From: Apodemus sylvaticus | Lineage: Eukaryota; Chordata; Mammalia; Rodentia; Muridae | NCBI RefSeq assembly: GCF_947179515.1 | Contig: NC_067477.1 | Coordinates: 117,005,562-117,069,561, forward strand | Reading direction: 5' to 3' | Length of the DNA stretch: 64,000 bases | Shown here: one piece after another, positions 1 to 12,702 of the stretch | Position numbering within the stretch: the stretch's first letter is position 1 | Layout: every line of letters begins with the position of its first letter | Notes under the pieces: model-generated | Databases searched by the model: none | Seen by the model: only the letters and a program-made list of their open reading frames with translations | What the model was told of the DNA's origin: nothing | Program-made: the position numbers and the translations under genes

Positions 1-1914
1 TTCCAGATTTCCCAGAGGATCAGGCATAATCCAGGCTGACGAGGGTCCATCTAGACAAACCTGCCTTAGCATGCTCGTTTTCTATTCCTCATTTTCTAGA
101 AACGCCCACCGACTCTGGCCCCGCATTGTGCACACCACTATTTATTCCTTTATAATTCGTGCATTCAGTTCATTCAGACAACACTTGTATTTAGAACTTT
201 TCCCATGTCAAGTTCTTGCTTAGGGATGGGTCCCTGTGGGTCTCAAGTATGGGTTTTATTGAGGTCATCTCTCCTTGATTCAGTCCAGGACCCCTACCTT
301 TCCCCCTCTCCCATATTTTAGTCTGGCTACTCCTGCCATGGCCTGGACTATAGGGGCTAGAAACATTTCTGTGGGAGCTGGCCTATGTAGAAGAGGGGAT
401 CTGTGGCTTTCAGAAGTAGATGACATTTTAGTTATAGTGGCAGGAACATATGCGTCCTGATGATCTCACCAGGGGATGGGCATTCCATCTTGGAATAAAA
501 CCACCGGAAACCATCAGACAGGAGAGCCAGTGAAATGTCAAAAACATCCTGGGAGAGAAACGGAGTCATGTTTAGTAAAGTCTTGACTTTAGGAGAAAGG
601 GTTAGAGTTAACTCAGTAAACAGCTAGAAAGCTCTTGTTCTCATTCTAGCACTACTCTATTGCCATGGCAACCCTGGAGATGCCCTATGCACGATTTATG
701 CCAGTGTTTGTTACGGGAACTTCTAATAGAGGAAAGGAACCAAAGTGCACTAAGCAAAATGGGACAGGGTCACAGTGATGCCCCCGAGGGAGGAGGAGTA
801 CCAAACTAAGATTGGTCCCAACTGGGGAGCTTCTCTGAGGTCCCAAACCAGAGAAGGAGCTTGGCATGGATCTTAGCAACAGAACCCTTAGGCTAGTTTT
901 ATGGCTCTCACACTGGGCTCCTTGTTTGTAGGTTACATGGGAGGGATGAGGAGCAAACACTGGCCTTGGAGTAAAGGAACTGGATGTGGCAATGGGATCT
1001 GTCTTTTATTCTAGAGCATCTTCTGTGCCTCAGAATGAGCACCAGAGTGGGTTATAGAGACCTTGGCCTATCATCAAAAGTAAAGACAAACCACAGGTCT
1101 AGATGAGAAGGAACAGGTTTAGCAAGGTTAAGGAGCCTGTTCAAGATTAGACTGTTCAGTGCTTAGGTGAAACTCAAAATCAGGTTCTCAGGTCATATAT
1201 ATAGAATGAGAATATATATATATATGTATATGTTGGTAACATAAACCAATTGGACTAAGTCTACTGTGGGAGGGGGGACAAACAGCGAGACACAGAGACA
1301 AACAGACAGACAGAAACAGATGGACAGAGACAGTGACAGACCAATTGAGATGAACTTGGACTTTAGAACAAGGAGAAAAGGATGGTACACAGGAATTCTG
1401 GGTTTGACAGTTAAGAGTGTTTGGTTAAGCTTTGCCTGGAGGTACAAAAAATAATACTGCAATCATCTAATGAATGAGCAGTGTCGTCTGCTGTCCTGTC
1501 CTCTGGGCCAAACTGTAATGGGCAGGTGACTGGAGAAGCTCCCTTTGTGGTCCTGAAGGTGCTGATGAGTGGCCTTGGTTCTGGAGGTAGATTTTTCTGC
1601 CTCCTCCCTGGATCTGTTCCCTGTAGTTCATATAGTCTGGGGATTTAGGCAAGGTAAAGAAGTGCAGAAAGAGATTGAAGCATATGTTTAATGCCTAGAT
1701 GGTTTGGACTAAACATTTTCCGTGAGTAACTTAGACTACGGGTTACTGCATACAAATCAATAAGGGATGTACCTGTGAGAAAGCTGCTGTTTGTCCCATG
1801 GTGTGACATCCCTCAGGCATAGCAGGCTCTCCACATGGGTACCAGGGAACTCCCTTGCTCTCATGCAGGCTCTGCGACAGTCTCATCTATGAACTAACCC
1901 TGACTTACATAGGA

Positions 1915-2678
1915 TTGCTGTTGCGGCCAATGAGGCACCATAACAAAAGCAACTTGGCAAGGAAAAGGTTTATTTGGCTTACACTTCCATATCACTGTTC
2001 TTCATTGAAAGGACAGGACAGGAACTCAAAGATGGAGGCGAGGCAGAAGCTGATGCAAAGGCTATGGAGGAGGGCTACGTACTGGCTTGCTCCTCATGGC
2101 TTGCTCAGCCTGCTGTCTTATAGAGAACTATATAGACCACCAGCCCAGGGATGGCACCACCCACAATGGACTGGCCCTCCTCCATCAATCATTAATCAAG
2201 ACAATTCCTTACAGCTAGATTTTTTTAAATGTTTTTTATTGGATATTTTCTTTATTTACATTTCAAACGTTACCCCTCTTCTGGTCCGCCCCCCCCAAAC
2301 CCTCTAGCCCATCCTCCCTCTTCCTGCTTCTATGAGGGTGTTCCTCCACCCATCCCACTCCCACCTCCCTGCCCTCAATTCCTCTACCCTAGGGCATCTA
2401 CCAAGCCTTCATAGGACCAAGGACCTCTCCTCCCATTGATGCCTGACAATGCAATCCTCTGCTACATATGCAGCTAGAGCCATGTGTATTCCTTGGTTGA
2501 TGGCTTAGTCCCTGGGAGCTCTGTAGGGAGTCTGGTTGGTTGATATTGTTGTTTTTCCTATGAGGTTGCAAATCCCTTCAGTTCCTCCACTGGGGACCCC
2601 TGTGGAACCAGTCCAATGCTTGGCTTCTAGAACATTCTAGCTTCTGTCAAGTTGACATAAAGCTGCCCTGCACAGCAA
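1915..2678 (-). repeat. MT/MaLR-like LTR, split by an L1 insertion
   Basis: Positions 1915-2216 and 2641-2678 form one antisense copy of a common rodent solo-LTR-like repeat, with the sense-strand hallmarks 'cttgacacaagctagagtcat' and a 'gcctgctttcttat'-type block near the middle. The element is interrupted at 2217 by the antisense L1 tail. The MaLR assignment (MTD-like) is from memory and the subfamily is uncertain. No coding capacity is present. Confidence 0.6.
2217..2640 (-). mobile_element. LINE-1 3' end, 5'-truncated, antisense
   Basis: A poly-T start followed by ttattggatattttctttat is the reverse complement of the rodent L1 3' terminus (gtaaataaagaaaatatcc-type tail). The following 400 bases are antisense L1 3' sequence with several stops. 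It is nested inside an LTR-like repeat, so it is younger than that repeat. Confidence 0.8.
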
Positions 2679-2938
2679 CTTTCCTTAAGCACTTTGGTTA
2701 GACTCCCAAATGAAGACTCCCAAATGAAGTAATTTTACCTACTTTCATGATAAAATTTCATATTTTACCTATGCCCTTTGCCAAAAATCCATGAGCCAGA
2801 CCTGGCTCTTCATCTCTCTTCAGATGCCTGCTTCTCTTTGGGTTAAGATTTTAAGACAGTATCATAGAATGTGGAGAGGTGAATAAGGGTGAATACAAGA
2901 ACACCTGGGTCCTCCCTAAGACAAGGCCCCTTTGCCAT

Positions 2939-3122
2939 CTGTGATGGCTAGTTTTGGTTGTCACCTTGACTGCATCTGGAATTAACTAAATCCAAGTAGG
3001 TGGACACACCTGTGAGGGAATTTTTTTCTTAATTAAATTATTTGAAGTAGGAAGACCCACTTCTAATCCAGATCTTTTGAGGTGGGAAAATCCAGCTTTT
3101 ATTTGGCTGGACCAAACCTTTT

Positions 3123-3187
<65 letters not shown>

Positions 3188-3382
3188 GGCAAGTCCTTTC
3201 CTTCACTGGCTTTGGATTCTGGCATATACTGAAGACCAGCTGAGAAATCCAGCATTATTGAATGAAAAACTACTGGATTCCTGCAGGTTAGATTGGTAGA
3301 CAACCATTGTTGGGCTGGCTGGACCACAGCCTGTAAGCCTGCAATTCTAATAAATCTAATATATATACAGCATCCATTTTTT
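2939..3382 (+). repeat. Rodent LTR-like repeat carrying a (TC)n expansion
   Basis: It starts with tgtgatggctagttttggtt and ends near aataaatctaatatatatac, the outline of a common rodent TGT-starting LTR-like family (…actgaagaccagctgagaaa… and …cagcctgtaagcc… blocks). A (TC)n run of about 30 units at 3125-3184 sits in the middle. The family name is not certain. Confidence 0.55.
3125..3184 (+). repeat. (TC)n microsatellite
   Basis: About 30 uninterrupted TC units, inside a rodent LTR-like repeat. Confidence 0.95.
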
Positions 3383-6089
3383 CATGTGAACCATGAGAGT
3401 AATAACTGGAGGTGGTTATTACGGTCACTTCCAGATCCATCTGCTGCATCATAAGCTTTTCTTCCAGTAAGATTGCGTGCAAGAACTGACTTAGGAGCGG
3501 AATCAGGTTGGAAGCTATTTGCAGAAACATGACACCTTCCTGTTTTGTAATCTCTTCCTCCCACCCCCATCGCCCTGAATTAATCTTTACCTCCACAAAC
3601 TCCCCTTCCTAGCCAGACTTAATGACCTTCCAAAACCATTAGCGCCATCCTTTATAGTACTACCCTGTCTATATCCTCCACCCAGCCCTCCCTACTTCTT
3701 TCTCAACATGGAGGTCACCAGGCCTCTCCTGGCCTGAGGTATTAGCATCTGTTGGTCAGATCTGTTTTGCCAATTGTCAGACTTGTCTTTTACACTGGAA
3801 GCACAGGCTCTATTATCACAACAGCATCAGTACCATTTGCTGCTGAGCAGGGCATAGCTTGTGGGTAGCAGTTTAGCATATTGTAGTCACTCGCCTGAAT
3901 GTGTAATAGGGACCCTGAATCTTCACACTTCTCATCTTTAACACCTACAACTTGCCACATGACAGTCCCCACCCCTCCGCCAGTACTTTAAAGAACCATT
4001 GGTTTGTTATATATGAGGCAGAAACCCCTAATGCTGGGTAGAAACGATGTTAGTAGATTGCTCAAAGAAATCATAAGGGTGCTAGGACTAGGGCCAGAGT
4101 ACCTGGGCTAGTCCTAAATAAAAAGATGAAATGATCCAGGATGACCTCCAAGTAAAGCTACTTGTGCCTTCTGCTTATGTAGCAGTTTATATCTCTCATA
4201 ATGTCCTCTTTGGTCTTGGGTGAAGAGACCATTTCAGGGAAGGAAGCTGAGGCTCAGGCAAGGGACGTTGGACCCTAAAGGCAAAGATAAGATTTTCAAA
4301 CTCTTGAGAATTTGGGAAAACATCTCTCTCCTATCTGGTTCTTAGGTGAGTTACTGAAACTTCTCAAGACTCCCTTTTTTCATCCATCAAATGGTAATAA
4401 TGATAATCTTCTCCCTGCTCTACAGTAGTAGAAGAAAGCAAGATGGGCTCAGAGGAGGAGAGGTGATGGTGGATGCAAGATGAACATGGACAAACACTGG
4501 CTCAGAGCCTTCCCCTCTCTCTTTGTGCACTGCGCTGAGCTCAGCTCAAGGATGGTTTGTTATAGAGCATGCTGGCAGGACGTCCTTGGAGAGCTCCTGG
4601 ACTCCTAGTACTGAGCATTCCACTTGAATGTCAAACTTACTTTAAAAGCTGGAAAGCAACAAAGAAGTGGGGAGGCATTCACAACAGTTCATCTGGTGAG
4701 GTTTACACTTAAAAGATGCTGAGGAGGGAAGCCAAGGCCAGAAGAAGTGATTTAGGGCTCAGGGCCAGCAAATACAAAATGCGTTTGACAAGAGATGAAA
4801 AGAGCAGGAGAAGAGATGACAGCTGTGGGTGGGAGAAGCTGCAGAAGGGAGGCCTGGGCCCAGCATGGGTGACAGACAGTGGAATGGCACGGGGAGAGCC
4901 ACATGTGAGGCCTGAGGTAGCTAGAAAGCCAAACGAGTGTTGCTATGAGGAGGAGCCCTTTAGCACCGGGCTGTCCAGGTCTCTCTATGCTAGCAATACG
5001 TAAGTTCTGAAAATGCCAGAGGTGGGTATCTTGAGTATCTCTGAGGACACAAGAAGAAGCCCTTGTATTGATGGAGGCTCTATCACAACAAGCTGTTCTT
5101 GCTTTCTTACCTTGTCTGCTCCAAAAATACACCTGCAGATGGCTAGAGTAGCCACACGGTCACTTCCTCTTGTCCCCAGTCCCTCAGCCTGAGTCTCCTT
5201 CATTGGTCATTCACACCTTCCTGAGCCTGCCTGGGTCATCTCTCCAGACAGAGAACGCAATGCCTCTTGGCTCTGAGATCAGCTCCCTCCTAGGCCGGGT
5301 CCTTCTGTTCCCTGTTGGAGCTGAGCCAGACTCCCTGGAATCACGCTCTTCTTTTGCTCTATCTTTTTGTCCAGACCACTTTCTAGAGATCTGCGTCTCT
5401 GTGCCCTCTGCCCAGCTCTGTCACTCATCCCTTGTTAGACGACTAGCAACCCCAGCAGCCCTACTGGCTTAGCCCTGAGTGGCACCTGTTCAAGATCACA
5501 CCCACACCATCTAGAGCTTTCCAAAAGCAGATTTCCGGTGCCTCATCTGACACTTTTCTCTGACAGTGTGCATGTGTTTCCTCACAGCCTTGCAAAAGGC
5601 AGGCCAGGGCGTATTTTCTGGTCGAAACAAAAGGGTGGGCTTCTTCGTTCCCTGCTCTTCTCTCTGCTCAGGACACTCATTCTTTTGGTAATTCAGACCG
5701 TGTGTCTCTTCCCTGGGGTCATCATAGCCTAAGTCTAGCTTCTTCCACATGCTCACTTCCATCTCTGAAAAAAAATCCCTCCCCCCCAAATTGTCCCTGT
5801 CTCCCACCCAAGCTTTGAGGGACATGTGTCAGGGGTGCTGACCCCTTTTTTGCATCTCCAGAATCCAGGGCTGTCCCTGGACCTCATTCTTTGTTCCTCA
5901 GAATCAGCACCATGAACAGGGACTCAAAGTGTACCTTAAATCCATTCCCAAACTCTCTATTGAAAACAATGTCTGGGAGTGCAGGGGTGGGAAGGAATCC
6001 TCAGAACAGAGTGAGAAAATCAAATCATGGGAAATTTAAAGCTACCTTCACTCCACAAAGGATTCTCGTGTTCACTCATAAATCCGGGA

Positions 6090-6250
6090 CCATAATCGGC
6101 AAGCACTTATTGATCATATTGTTCCCCTGACATGTGCCAGGCACCTTATATATGTGCTCTCGGCTAAGCCTCACAACTTTGCTATGATCCTAGTTTTAGA
6201 GATGAGGAAATTGACTCTGGCAGGTAGAGTAACTTGCCTGTAAGGAATAT
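6090..6250 (+). repeat. MIR SINE relic
   Basis: The order catgtgccaggcacc, then cctcacaactttgctatgat, then gatgaggaaattgact and agtaacttgcctg follows the conserved core of the ancient mammalian MIR element. Confidence 0.8.
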
Positions 6251-6429
6251 AAAAATGTAGGAAATTGGCCCTGCCCAGAGGACGGCAGTCTCCCTACAGA
6301 GATGGGTAGCTTTGTGGACAGGGTCAGTTCATATGACGTGTGGTGGTGGAAGGGCTTTAGACCAAGGGATGCACACTACCTACAGTTAAGCACCTGGGCA
6401 AGGAGGGGGTGAAAGGACAGAGGAGGCGT

Positions 6430-6570
6430 GGGCCCTCCTCCATCAATCACTGATTAAGAAGTCGCCTTACAGATGGATCTTATGGAGTCATTTTCTCACT
6501 TGAGGCCCCTTCTTCCCTGATGACTCTAGCTTGTGTCAAGTTGACATAAAACCAAGCAGAACAATTGGTG
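6430..6570 (-). repeat. MT/MaLR-like LTR fragment, antisense
   Basis: The blocks catcaatcactgattaag, gatcttatggagtcatttt and agcttgtgtcaagttgacat match the same family as the element at 1915-2678. Only the end of the element is present. Confidence 0.6.
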
Positions 6571-6960
6571 AGCCCGATATTCCTCAAGAGTTTGGAACAA
6601 GGTGTGTGAAGCACTGAGTGGGGAGACAGAGTGTCTGGTTTTAGGTGCGTTTCTGCTACGCGATGTCTCCTCTATGGTGAGAGAGGAGCAATGCACCACC
6701 TACCCAGGGAATCACTAGGTGCATTTAGAGCTCTGGGAAGAGTACCTGAGACAGAGCAAGCATTCGGTAAGCATATCTATTATTACTATTGTGCCATGTG
6801 ACTTGAGCAGGGCTAAAATAAGACATGAAGGCGCCCTGCTCCCAGACACCAAAGATCTTTTTCAGGAAACACTCAAAAATAAGTCTTGGCCTATCCCCAA
6901 TACTTTCTGGTCCCAGGAAGAAGCTTCTGCATTTATAGAACCTTTGGAGAACACTTGCCT

Positions 6961-6971
6961 TCACACACACA

Positions 6972-7026
<55 letters not shown>
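6961..7026 (+). repeat. (CA)n microsatellite
   Basis: A nearly perfect CA run, broken once by a CATA unit. Confidence 0.95.
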
Positions 7027-7028
<2 letters not shown>

Positions 7029-7856
7029 GTCATCTGGGCAGTATTGGTACTAATCGACCTAGATCCTACCACCCTCTTCACTGTGTACACAAGTTGAGAA
7101 GGAGCAATCCCCCTCTACCAGGGGCCTCTGTCTTCCATTCATTTTCATTATGAAAGGCCTACATTGGCTCACCAAGGGAACCTGGTGCACAGTGGAGCAA
7201 TGGTTATTTCTTAAGGTTATTTCTTAAGGTTAACTCCAAAGGAAGAATCCATGTTCTCTAGGATAAGTAGATATTGTGAGCCCCTATTGCACTTGTCTGC
7301 ACATGACAGGGAGATGTCCCAAGGAATTGGACTAGAGCTGGAGATTAAAATGTCCTTACAGAGGAGTAGCCACATCACTGAGAATGGGCGGGGGTGTATG
7401 CTGGTCCCAAAAGCAGGAGGCATCCTGTCATCCACATCAGTATGTGTGTTTTTGGCAGAGGATGGGCAGACAAAGGGAAATCATGATCTAATGTGATGGC
7501 TCATTAAACTGTGTGTTCAGATGCCAGTTGGTAAATTAGTCCAAGTCTGACTTACAGAGCTGAGAAAGAAAGGAGACAGACAGTGAGGGAGATCTCACTA
7601 AGGCTGACTTTCACATCTAGTAGTCTATCAATTATTTTCAAAGTGTGGCCTTTTCTGGTATTTTAATACTGTCATAGTTTTGGCTTTATTGCCCTCAGCA
7701 CTAATGTCTTCCATATTCCTACTAGGATGGTCTATTAAGCCCCACTTAAAGCATTCCACTGCTTTCCAAATCCAAAGTCCCAAAATCCACATTCCTCCAA
7801 ACAAAAACATGGACAGGCCTGTCACAGCAATATCCTAGCCCTGGTACCAACTTTTG

Positions 7857-8237
7857 TCTTAGTTAGGGTTTTATTGCTGTGAAGAGACAATGTGACTAAG
7901 GGAATTCTTCTACATAAAACATTTAATTGGGCCTAGCTTACAGTTTCAGAGGTTCAGTCCATTATCATCATGGCAAGAAGTATGGCAACATGCAGGCAGA
8001 CATGGTGCTAGAGGAGCCAAGATTCTACATCTTGATTCATAAGCAGCAGAAGTGTAGTATGTTTCACAGGGGAGGTGAAACTGGATCTCACTGGCCAGAC
8101 TTGAACATATATATGAGACCTGAAGCCATGACTCTACAGTGACACACTTACTCTAACAAGACTATACCTCCTCTAATAAGGCCATATCGCCTAATAGTGC
8201 CATTTCCCATGAGTCAAGCAAATTCAAACCATCATAG
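7857..8237 (-). repeat. Rodent MaLR-like LTR, antisense
   Basis: The start gtcttagttagggtttt, the block ttgctgtgaagagacaatgt, and the end caaattcaaaccatcatag are typical of a full-length antisense solo LTR of a common rodent family. Its outline resembles antisense MLT1/MT elements; the exact subfamily is not assigned. Confidence 0.6.
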
Positions 8238-8263
8238 ACACTATTTCTTTTATAAAATAACAG

Positions 8264-8323
8264 TAGTATATATATATGTATGTATGTATATATATATATA
8301 TATATATGTGCGTGTGTGTGTGT

Positions 8324-8363
<40 letters not shown>

Positions 8364-8375
8364 ACACACACAGAG
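8264..8375 (+). repeat. (TA)n/(TG)n compound microsatellite
   Basis: Alternating TATA and TGTG blocks, with a long pure TA run at about 8328-8358. It sits just beyond the end of the LTR-like repeat. Confidence 0.9.
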
Positions 8376-9294
8376 ATTATATATGCAAATCAATGACAGG
8401 AGGACAGTGTTCAGTATGAATAAATTCACAATTTAAATTTTTCTAGAGTAATTCATTGAACAAAATTAAGAACGTGAAATGAACTTCAACAATGTATTTT
8501 ATCTACCCCAAAATGTCAAGTAGTATTATTTCAACATGTTATTTATACAAAAGCAAGCTATCAAAAGAGTTGGCCTTCTTCTACTTTGAAATCGTGCATA
8601 GATGTGACACTCACAGCTAACTTCCATTCAGTCTAGGCACAGTTCGCATGCTCAGTGGTTGCAAGTGGTCAGTGGCTGCCATATTGAACCATAGTCCTGT
8701 GAAATTCAGTCTCCCACATGAGGAAGAGTTGCTCATCCTTCCTGAGACTTTGGAAAATGTGAGCAATCTTCCCTTTAAACCAGGCTGAGTATCTCCTATG
8801 CCGTAGCAACAGAGAAAGCTAAACAGCATGCCAGACATTATCCCAGATGCTCTTGGGGAACCACCATGGCCCAACATCTCCTCCTTACTTCATAGTGGCC
8901 TTATGCTCTAACCTGTGACTCGTCTTAAGTTTTTATGGTTTGCTTGGTCTCTGCCTTCCTGAATTTGGTCCTCTTTCCCTTGTGTAGACATCACCCATAG
9001 GTTGGTAAAGGACATTTTCCTGTGTTGTCCCCCAGGAACCCCTCCTCAGCCACCTCACTTGTTCATATACTCATTATTCAGGCCTGGGTTGTTTTCATCC
9101 ACTGTGTTGAGCCTTCATGCTACGGACAGAATTAGAACTATAGGTAAGTCTTTGTTTACACTGCCACCATAGTCAGTAGAGGAGACAGAAAAGTATCTTC
9201 ACAGTGCTTGGTAATAAAACACAGCAATGGGATGAAGGTGGAGTCCTAGAAAGGCAAGATAAGGAGAGGAGAAATACCTGGCCAGACTGTAAAG

Positions 9295-9493
9295 CAGTGG
9301 TTATCAATCTGAGGGTCATGAGCCACATTGTTGCATAACACGTATCCTGTATACCAGATATTTACATTGCAATTCATAACAGTAGCAAAATTATAATATG
9401 AAGTAACAATGAAATAATTTGGTAGTTGGGGGCCACCACAACATGAGGAACTATATTAAAGGATAACAGTATTAGGAAACTTGAGAAACACTG
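9295..9493 (+). mobile_element. URR1-type hAT DNA transposon relic
   Basis: The ends cagtggttatcaatc and cttgagaaacactg are degraded terminal inverted repeats. Internal blocks (gatatttacattgcaattca, agtagcaaaattataatatg) match the rodent non-autonomous hAT-Charlie family URR1. It has no coding capacity. Confidence 0.75.
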
Positions 9494-9781
9494 CCTTAGA
9501 GGACAACATACATTTCACAAACACAGGAGAGGGAAAATGCCTACAGGGATCCAGAGTGGACGAAAGAGCAGGTCAAGCACTATGTGTGGCTGGAATATTG
9601 AGAGTATGGCAGGCTGGAGTCCAAAGAACAAAGGATGGGGCAGTAAACTGTGATTAGGTGTCTCGGCTGTATTTCGTGAACAGTTAGATAGCTTGGAAAG
9701 GTGCAAAGGCTGCTTCTTTATGCAGATCACTCCAGCAGCTGTAGATCCAGCAGATTGGGAGGAGATAGAATCAGTTAGGAA

Positions 9782-9967
9782 GGGGCTGGAGAGATGGCTC
9801 AGTGGTTAAGAGCACCGTCTGCTCTTCCGAAGGTCCTGAGTTCAAATCCCGGCAACCACATGGTGGCTCACAACCATCTGTAATGAGATCTGACACGCTC
9901 TTCTGGTGTTTCTGAGGATAGCTACAGTGTACCTACATATAATAAATAAATAAATCTTTAAAAAAAG
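9782..9967 (+). mobile_element. B2 SINE
   Basis: It begins ggggctggagagatggctca, with the tRNA-derived A and B boxes (ggctcagtggttaag; gagttcaaatccc), then ggcaaccacatggtggctca, and ends with an AATAAA-rich tail and poly-A. It is nearly full length and little diverged. Confidence 0.95.
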
Positions 9968-11944
9968 GAAAGTGCTACAGTCATGTAGAAAAGACAGGAT
10001 GGGAACATGGAAAAACAGCCAGATAGAAAGATAAGGAAGATGCATTGCCAAGCTAGGTTTAGTTAGGGTCAGCGAGGGGAAGAGACTCGGGGTCAGAAGG
10101 CATTTCTTCAGCTTGGGCACATGGTGGATGATGAGCCAGGGCATAAAGTCACCTAGGAGAAGCTGAGAGTAAGTGAGGAACTCATTCATGAGGATCACCA
10201 GGAGATGATGCCCATTGGGTGAGTCAACGCTGGGGTGTTCGCAAACAAGCGGGCACGTGATGGCCACAAAGAAGGAAGACTGAGAAGAGTATAGCTTAGG
10301 AGAAAGAATTGGGACAGTGGGATTTCCAATAGGGGAAAAGAGAAAGGAAGTCAAGAAGATATGACGATGAAGAAGAAAGCAAGTGGTCCTTAACATGAGA
10401 CGAAAGATGACAGCCGAGGAGTTTCATTTGAGTTAGCATCATGCAGAAGTGATGGGAACCTTGGCAGGGGTATCCTCACAGGAGAGGGTGGTGAAAGGGC
10501 CCTTGAAGGCTGTGGTAGCTGATGGCATTGTGTAGATAATGCCTGTCTGTGCTGATAGGGTTCTCCAAACCTGGGTGATTTAAGGAAGCTGAGTAAGTTT
10601 AGTCACTAGAAACCTCAAAAGCTTATCTCTGCCACACAGTTACCACCTTGGGTAGGTCGGTCCACTGTTACAGTCCTCAGCTGCTTCATGTAAAAGGAAA
10701 CAAGAAAGCACTGGAGGCAATGACTTCTAAGCTGATTTATATCACAGAATTCTGCTTGGTATAATATGTTATGCTTTACTAAATCAGTAGCTATATTTGA
10801 CTTTGCTGTATGTACTAGGAGAAGGGGGCCAGTGTGAGGAAGCAGCCCGGTCAGGTTTTGAGGGAGAAGTTTAGCTAATGGAGCCTCTCCAGAGGTTTCA
10901 GAACCTTTCACAGGCTCATAAGCATTGGTGGGACACCGAGAGTAATAGTTTACAAAGCTAATCTGACCCCTCTTCTGTCATCTGTCAAATGTTCTTGGCC
11001 CCTGTCCATGTTGTTCACCAGTCATACAGGCATCTCTAAGAAATACTGTCCCACAGCTCACGGTGAGGGGCCTGTTAAATAGATGACCTTCAAAGCCCCT
11101 CCAGGCCAGATATTACAAATATCACTTATGTTTTTCTTTTGTGGGGGTGAGGATGGGGGTCAAAGGAAAGTTGCCAACTGTTGGTGGTGACTCAAAACCA
11201 GAAATGGAGACAGAGGCTGACCATTTAATCAAGTCCAAGCAATATGACCTCATATCCTACCACCCCCTCCCTCCTTAGCTTCCTAGTTTGTCCTGACAGA
11301 CCCTGTGGGACTCTCTTACCTTGCCTGGAGGCAGGATGTTCAGAACTGATTTCTGGGATCATCATTCTGATCTACAGCCTGCAATTAATCAGGCCATGGA
11401 AGTGGCCTAGAAGTGTCAAGGCATAGATTTTCTGAGATTTCTGATGCTTCTGGAAGTAGATAGCTAATAAATCCAAGAGGTGTTGATATTCTCCAACAAC
11501 AAGAAGTGAAGACCCAGAACTGGACTGGCAGAGACTCTTCTAAGAATATGGTGATAGCTAGAGGCAAGGTAATGCAACATGCTGGCCTAACTAGGGCTAC
11601 CTGGAGAGCAGGTACCCTGCAGCGGCCTTCCAACGGGAAAGGAGGCATGTCTGTGACAACATCTAGGACAGCACTTTTTTTAAACTTACAGTTCCCCAGG
11701 GGCATGTAGCCTCAATGCACTAGGACATCCATTGTATGAAGCAAATTCACTTCCGTTATTGTAGGTGGTCCCAGCAAGGAGGAAGAAAGAAGACAGCCAT
11801 TCACAGTGGCACACAAGTGTCAGATGTCAGTGCATGCTAGACGGAAAGGAGCATCTGAATTGAGAGCCATCCTAGAACACTTAGTGAGATAATATCCAAA
11901 GAAGGAGGTAACAGAGGGAAGGGAGAGGGGAAGGAGAGAGGGAT

Positions 11945-11964
11945 AGAGAAAGGGAGAGGGGGGG

Positions 11965-12023
<59 letters not shown>

Positions 12024-12065
12024 AGAAGAAGAAGAAGAAGAAGAAGAAGAAGAAGAAGAAGAAGA
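11945..12065 (+). repeat. 121-bp pure purine tract: G-rich, (GA)n, (AAG)n
   Basis: Every base from 11945 to 12065 is A or G: a G-rich lead with a run of 10 G, about 26 GA units, then about 15 AAG units. The 3' part of this block is the source of a copy inserted 0.56 kb downstream. Confidence 0.95.
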
Positions 12066-12394
12066 TCATTCAAATACAAATACTAAGTTCTCTCTGCATG
12101 TAGAATCCCTAGGCTCAGTTCCTGGTATCATCTTGTGAATGGAAGCCTCCAGAGCATGAACAAAGGGGCCCATGGGGACTCTTGGGCCATAGTGTATTGA
12201 AGAGAGGATGCAATTCCATGGCTCTTCCTTCAAGTACTGAAGGGAAATTGTGCCTTACTCAGCAGAGCATGATGATGAATGATGATGATGAGGACGACGA
12301 TGATGATGATGATGTTCTTCCTTTTCCTCCTCTTCTTCTGTAGCCAAGGATACCTGTATTTATCTTTTTGTACAATAGCTACTCAAAGGTTATA

Positions 12395-12702
12395 GCAGCA
12401 GTTCTCAACCGATGGGTACAACCCCCACAGGGGTCACATATCAGATATCCTGCACATCAGATATTTACATTATGGTTCATGGTGGTAGTAAAATTACATT
12501 TATGAAGTAGCAATGACAGAGTTTTATGGTTGGAGGTCATCACATGAGAAACTGTATTAAAGATTCACAACATTAGGAAGGTTGAAGAAGAAGAAGAAGA
12601 AGAAGAAGAAGAAGAAGAAGAAGATCATTCAAATACAAATACTAAGTTCTCTCTGCATGTAGAATCCCTAGGCTCAGTTCTAGGAAGGTTGAGAAACCAC
12701 TA
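12395..12702 (+). mobile_element. URR1-type hAT relic interrupted by a templated insertion
   Basis: The left end is cagcagttctcaacc, the internal blocks are gatatttacattatggttca and atttatgaagtagcaatgac, and the right end is ggttgagaaaccactaa. Between the body and the right end lies a 95-bp insert (12586-12680) flanked by the 12-bp direct repeat taggaaggttga. Confidence 0.8.
12586..12680 (+). repeat. 95-bp copy of 12027-12121 inserted in the URR1 element
   Basis: The insert consists of an (AAG)n run and a 58-bp unique part (12623-12680) identical to 12064-12121. It is flanked on both sides by taggaaggttga (12574-12585 and 12681-12692). Confidence 0.9.

Noticed and set aside
9782..9860. tRNA-like A and B boxes
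   Set aside because: They belong to the B2 SINE head; there is no tRNA cloverleaf. The same applies to the ID-like element at 62543.
9842..10396. 184-codon open frame on the minus strand, the longest in the window
   Set aside because: Its C-terminal part is the antisense translation of the B2 SINE and the rest shows no domain or codon pattern; nothing supports expression.
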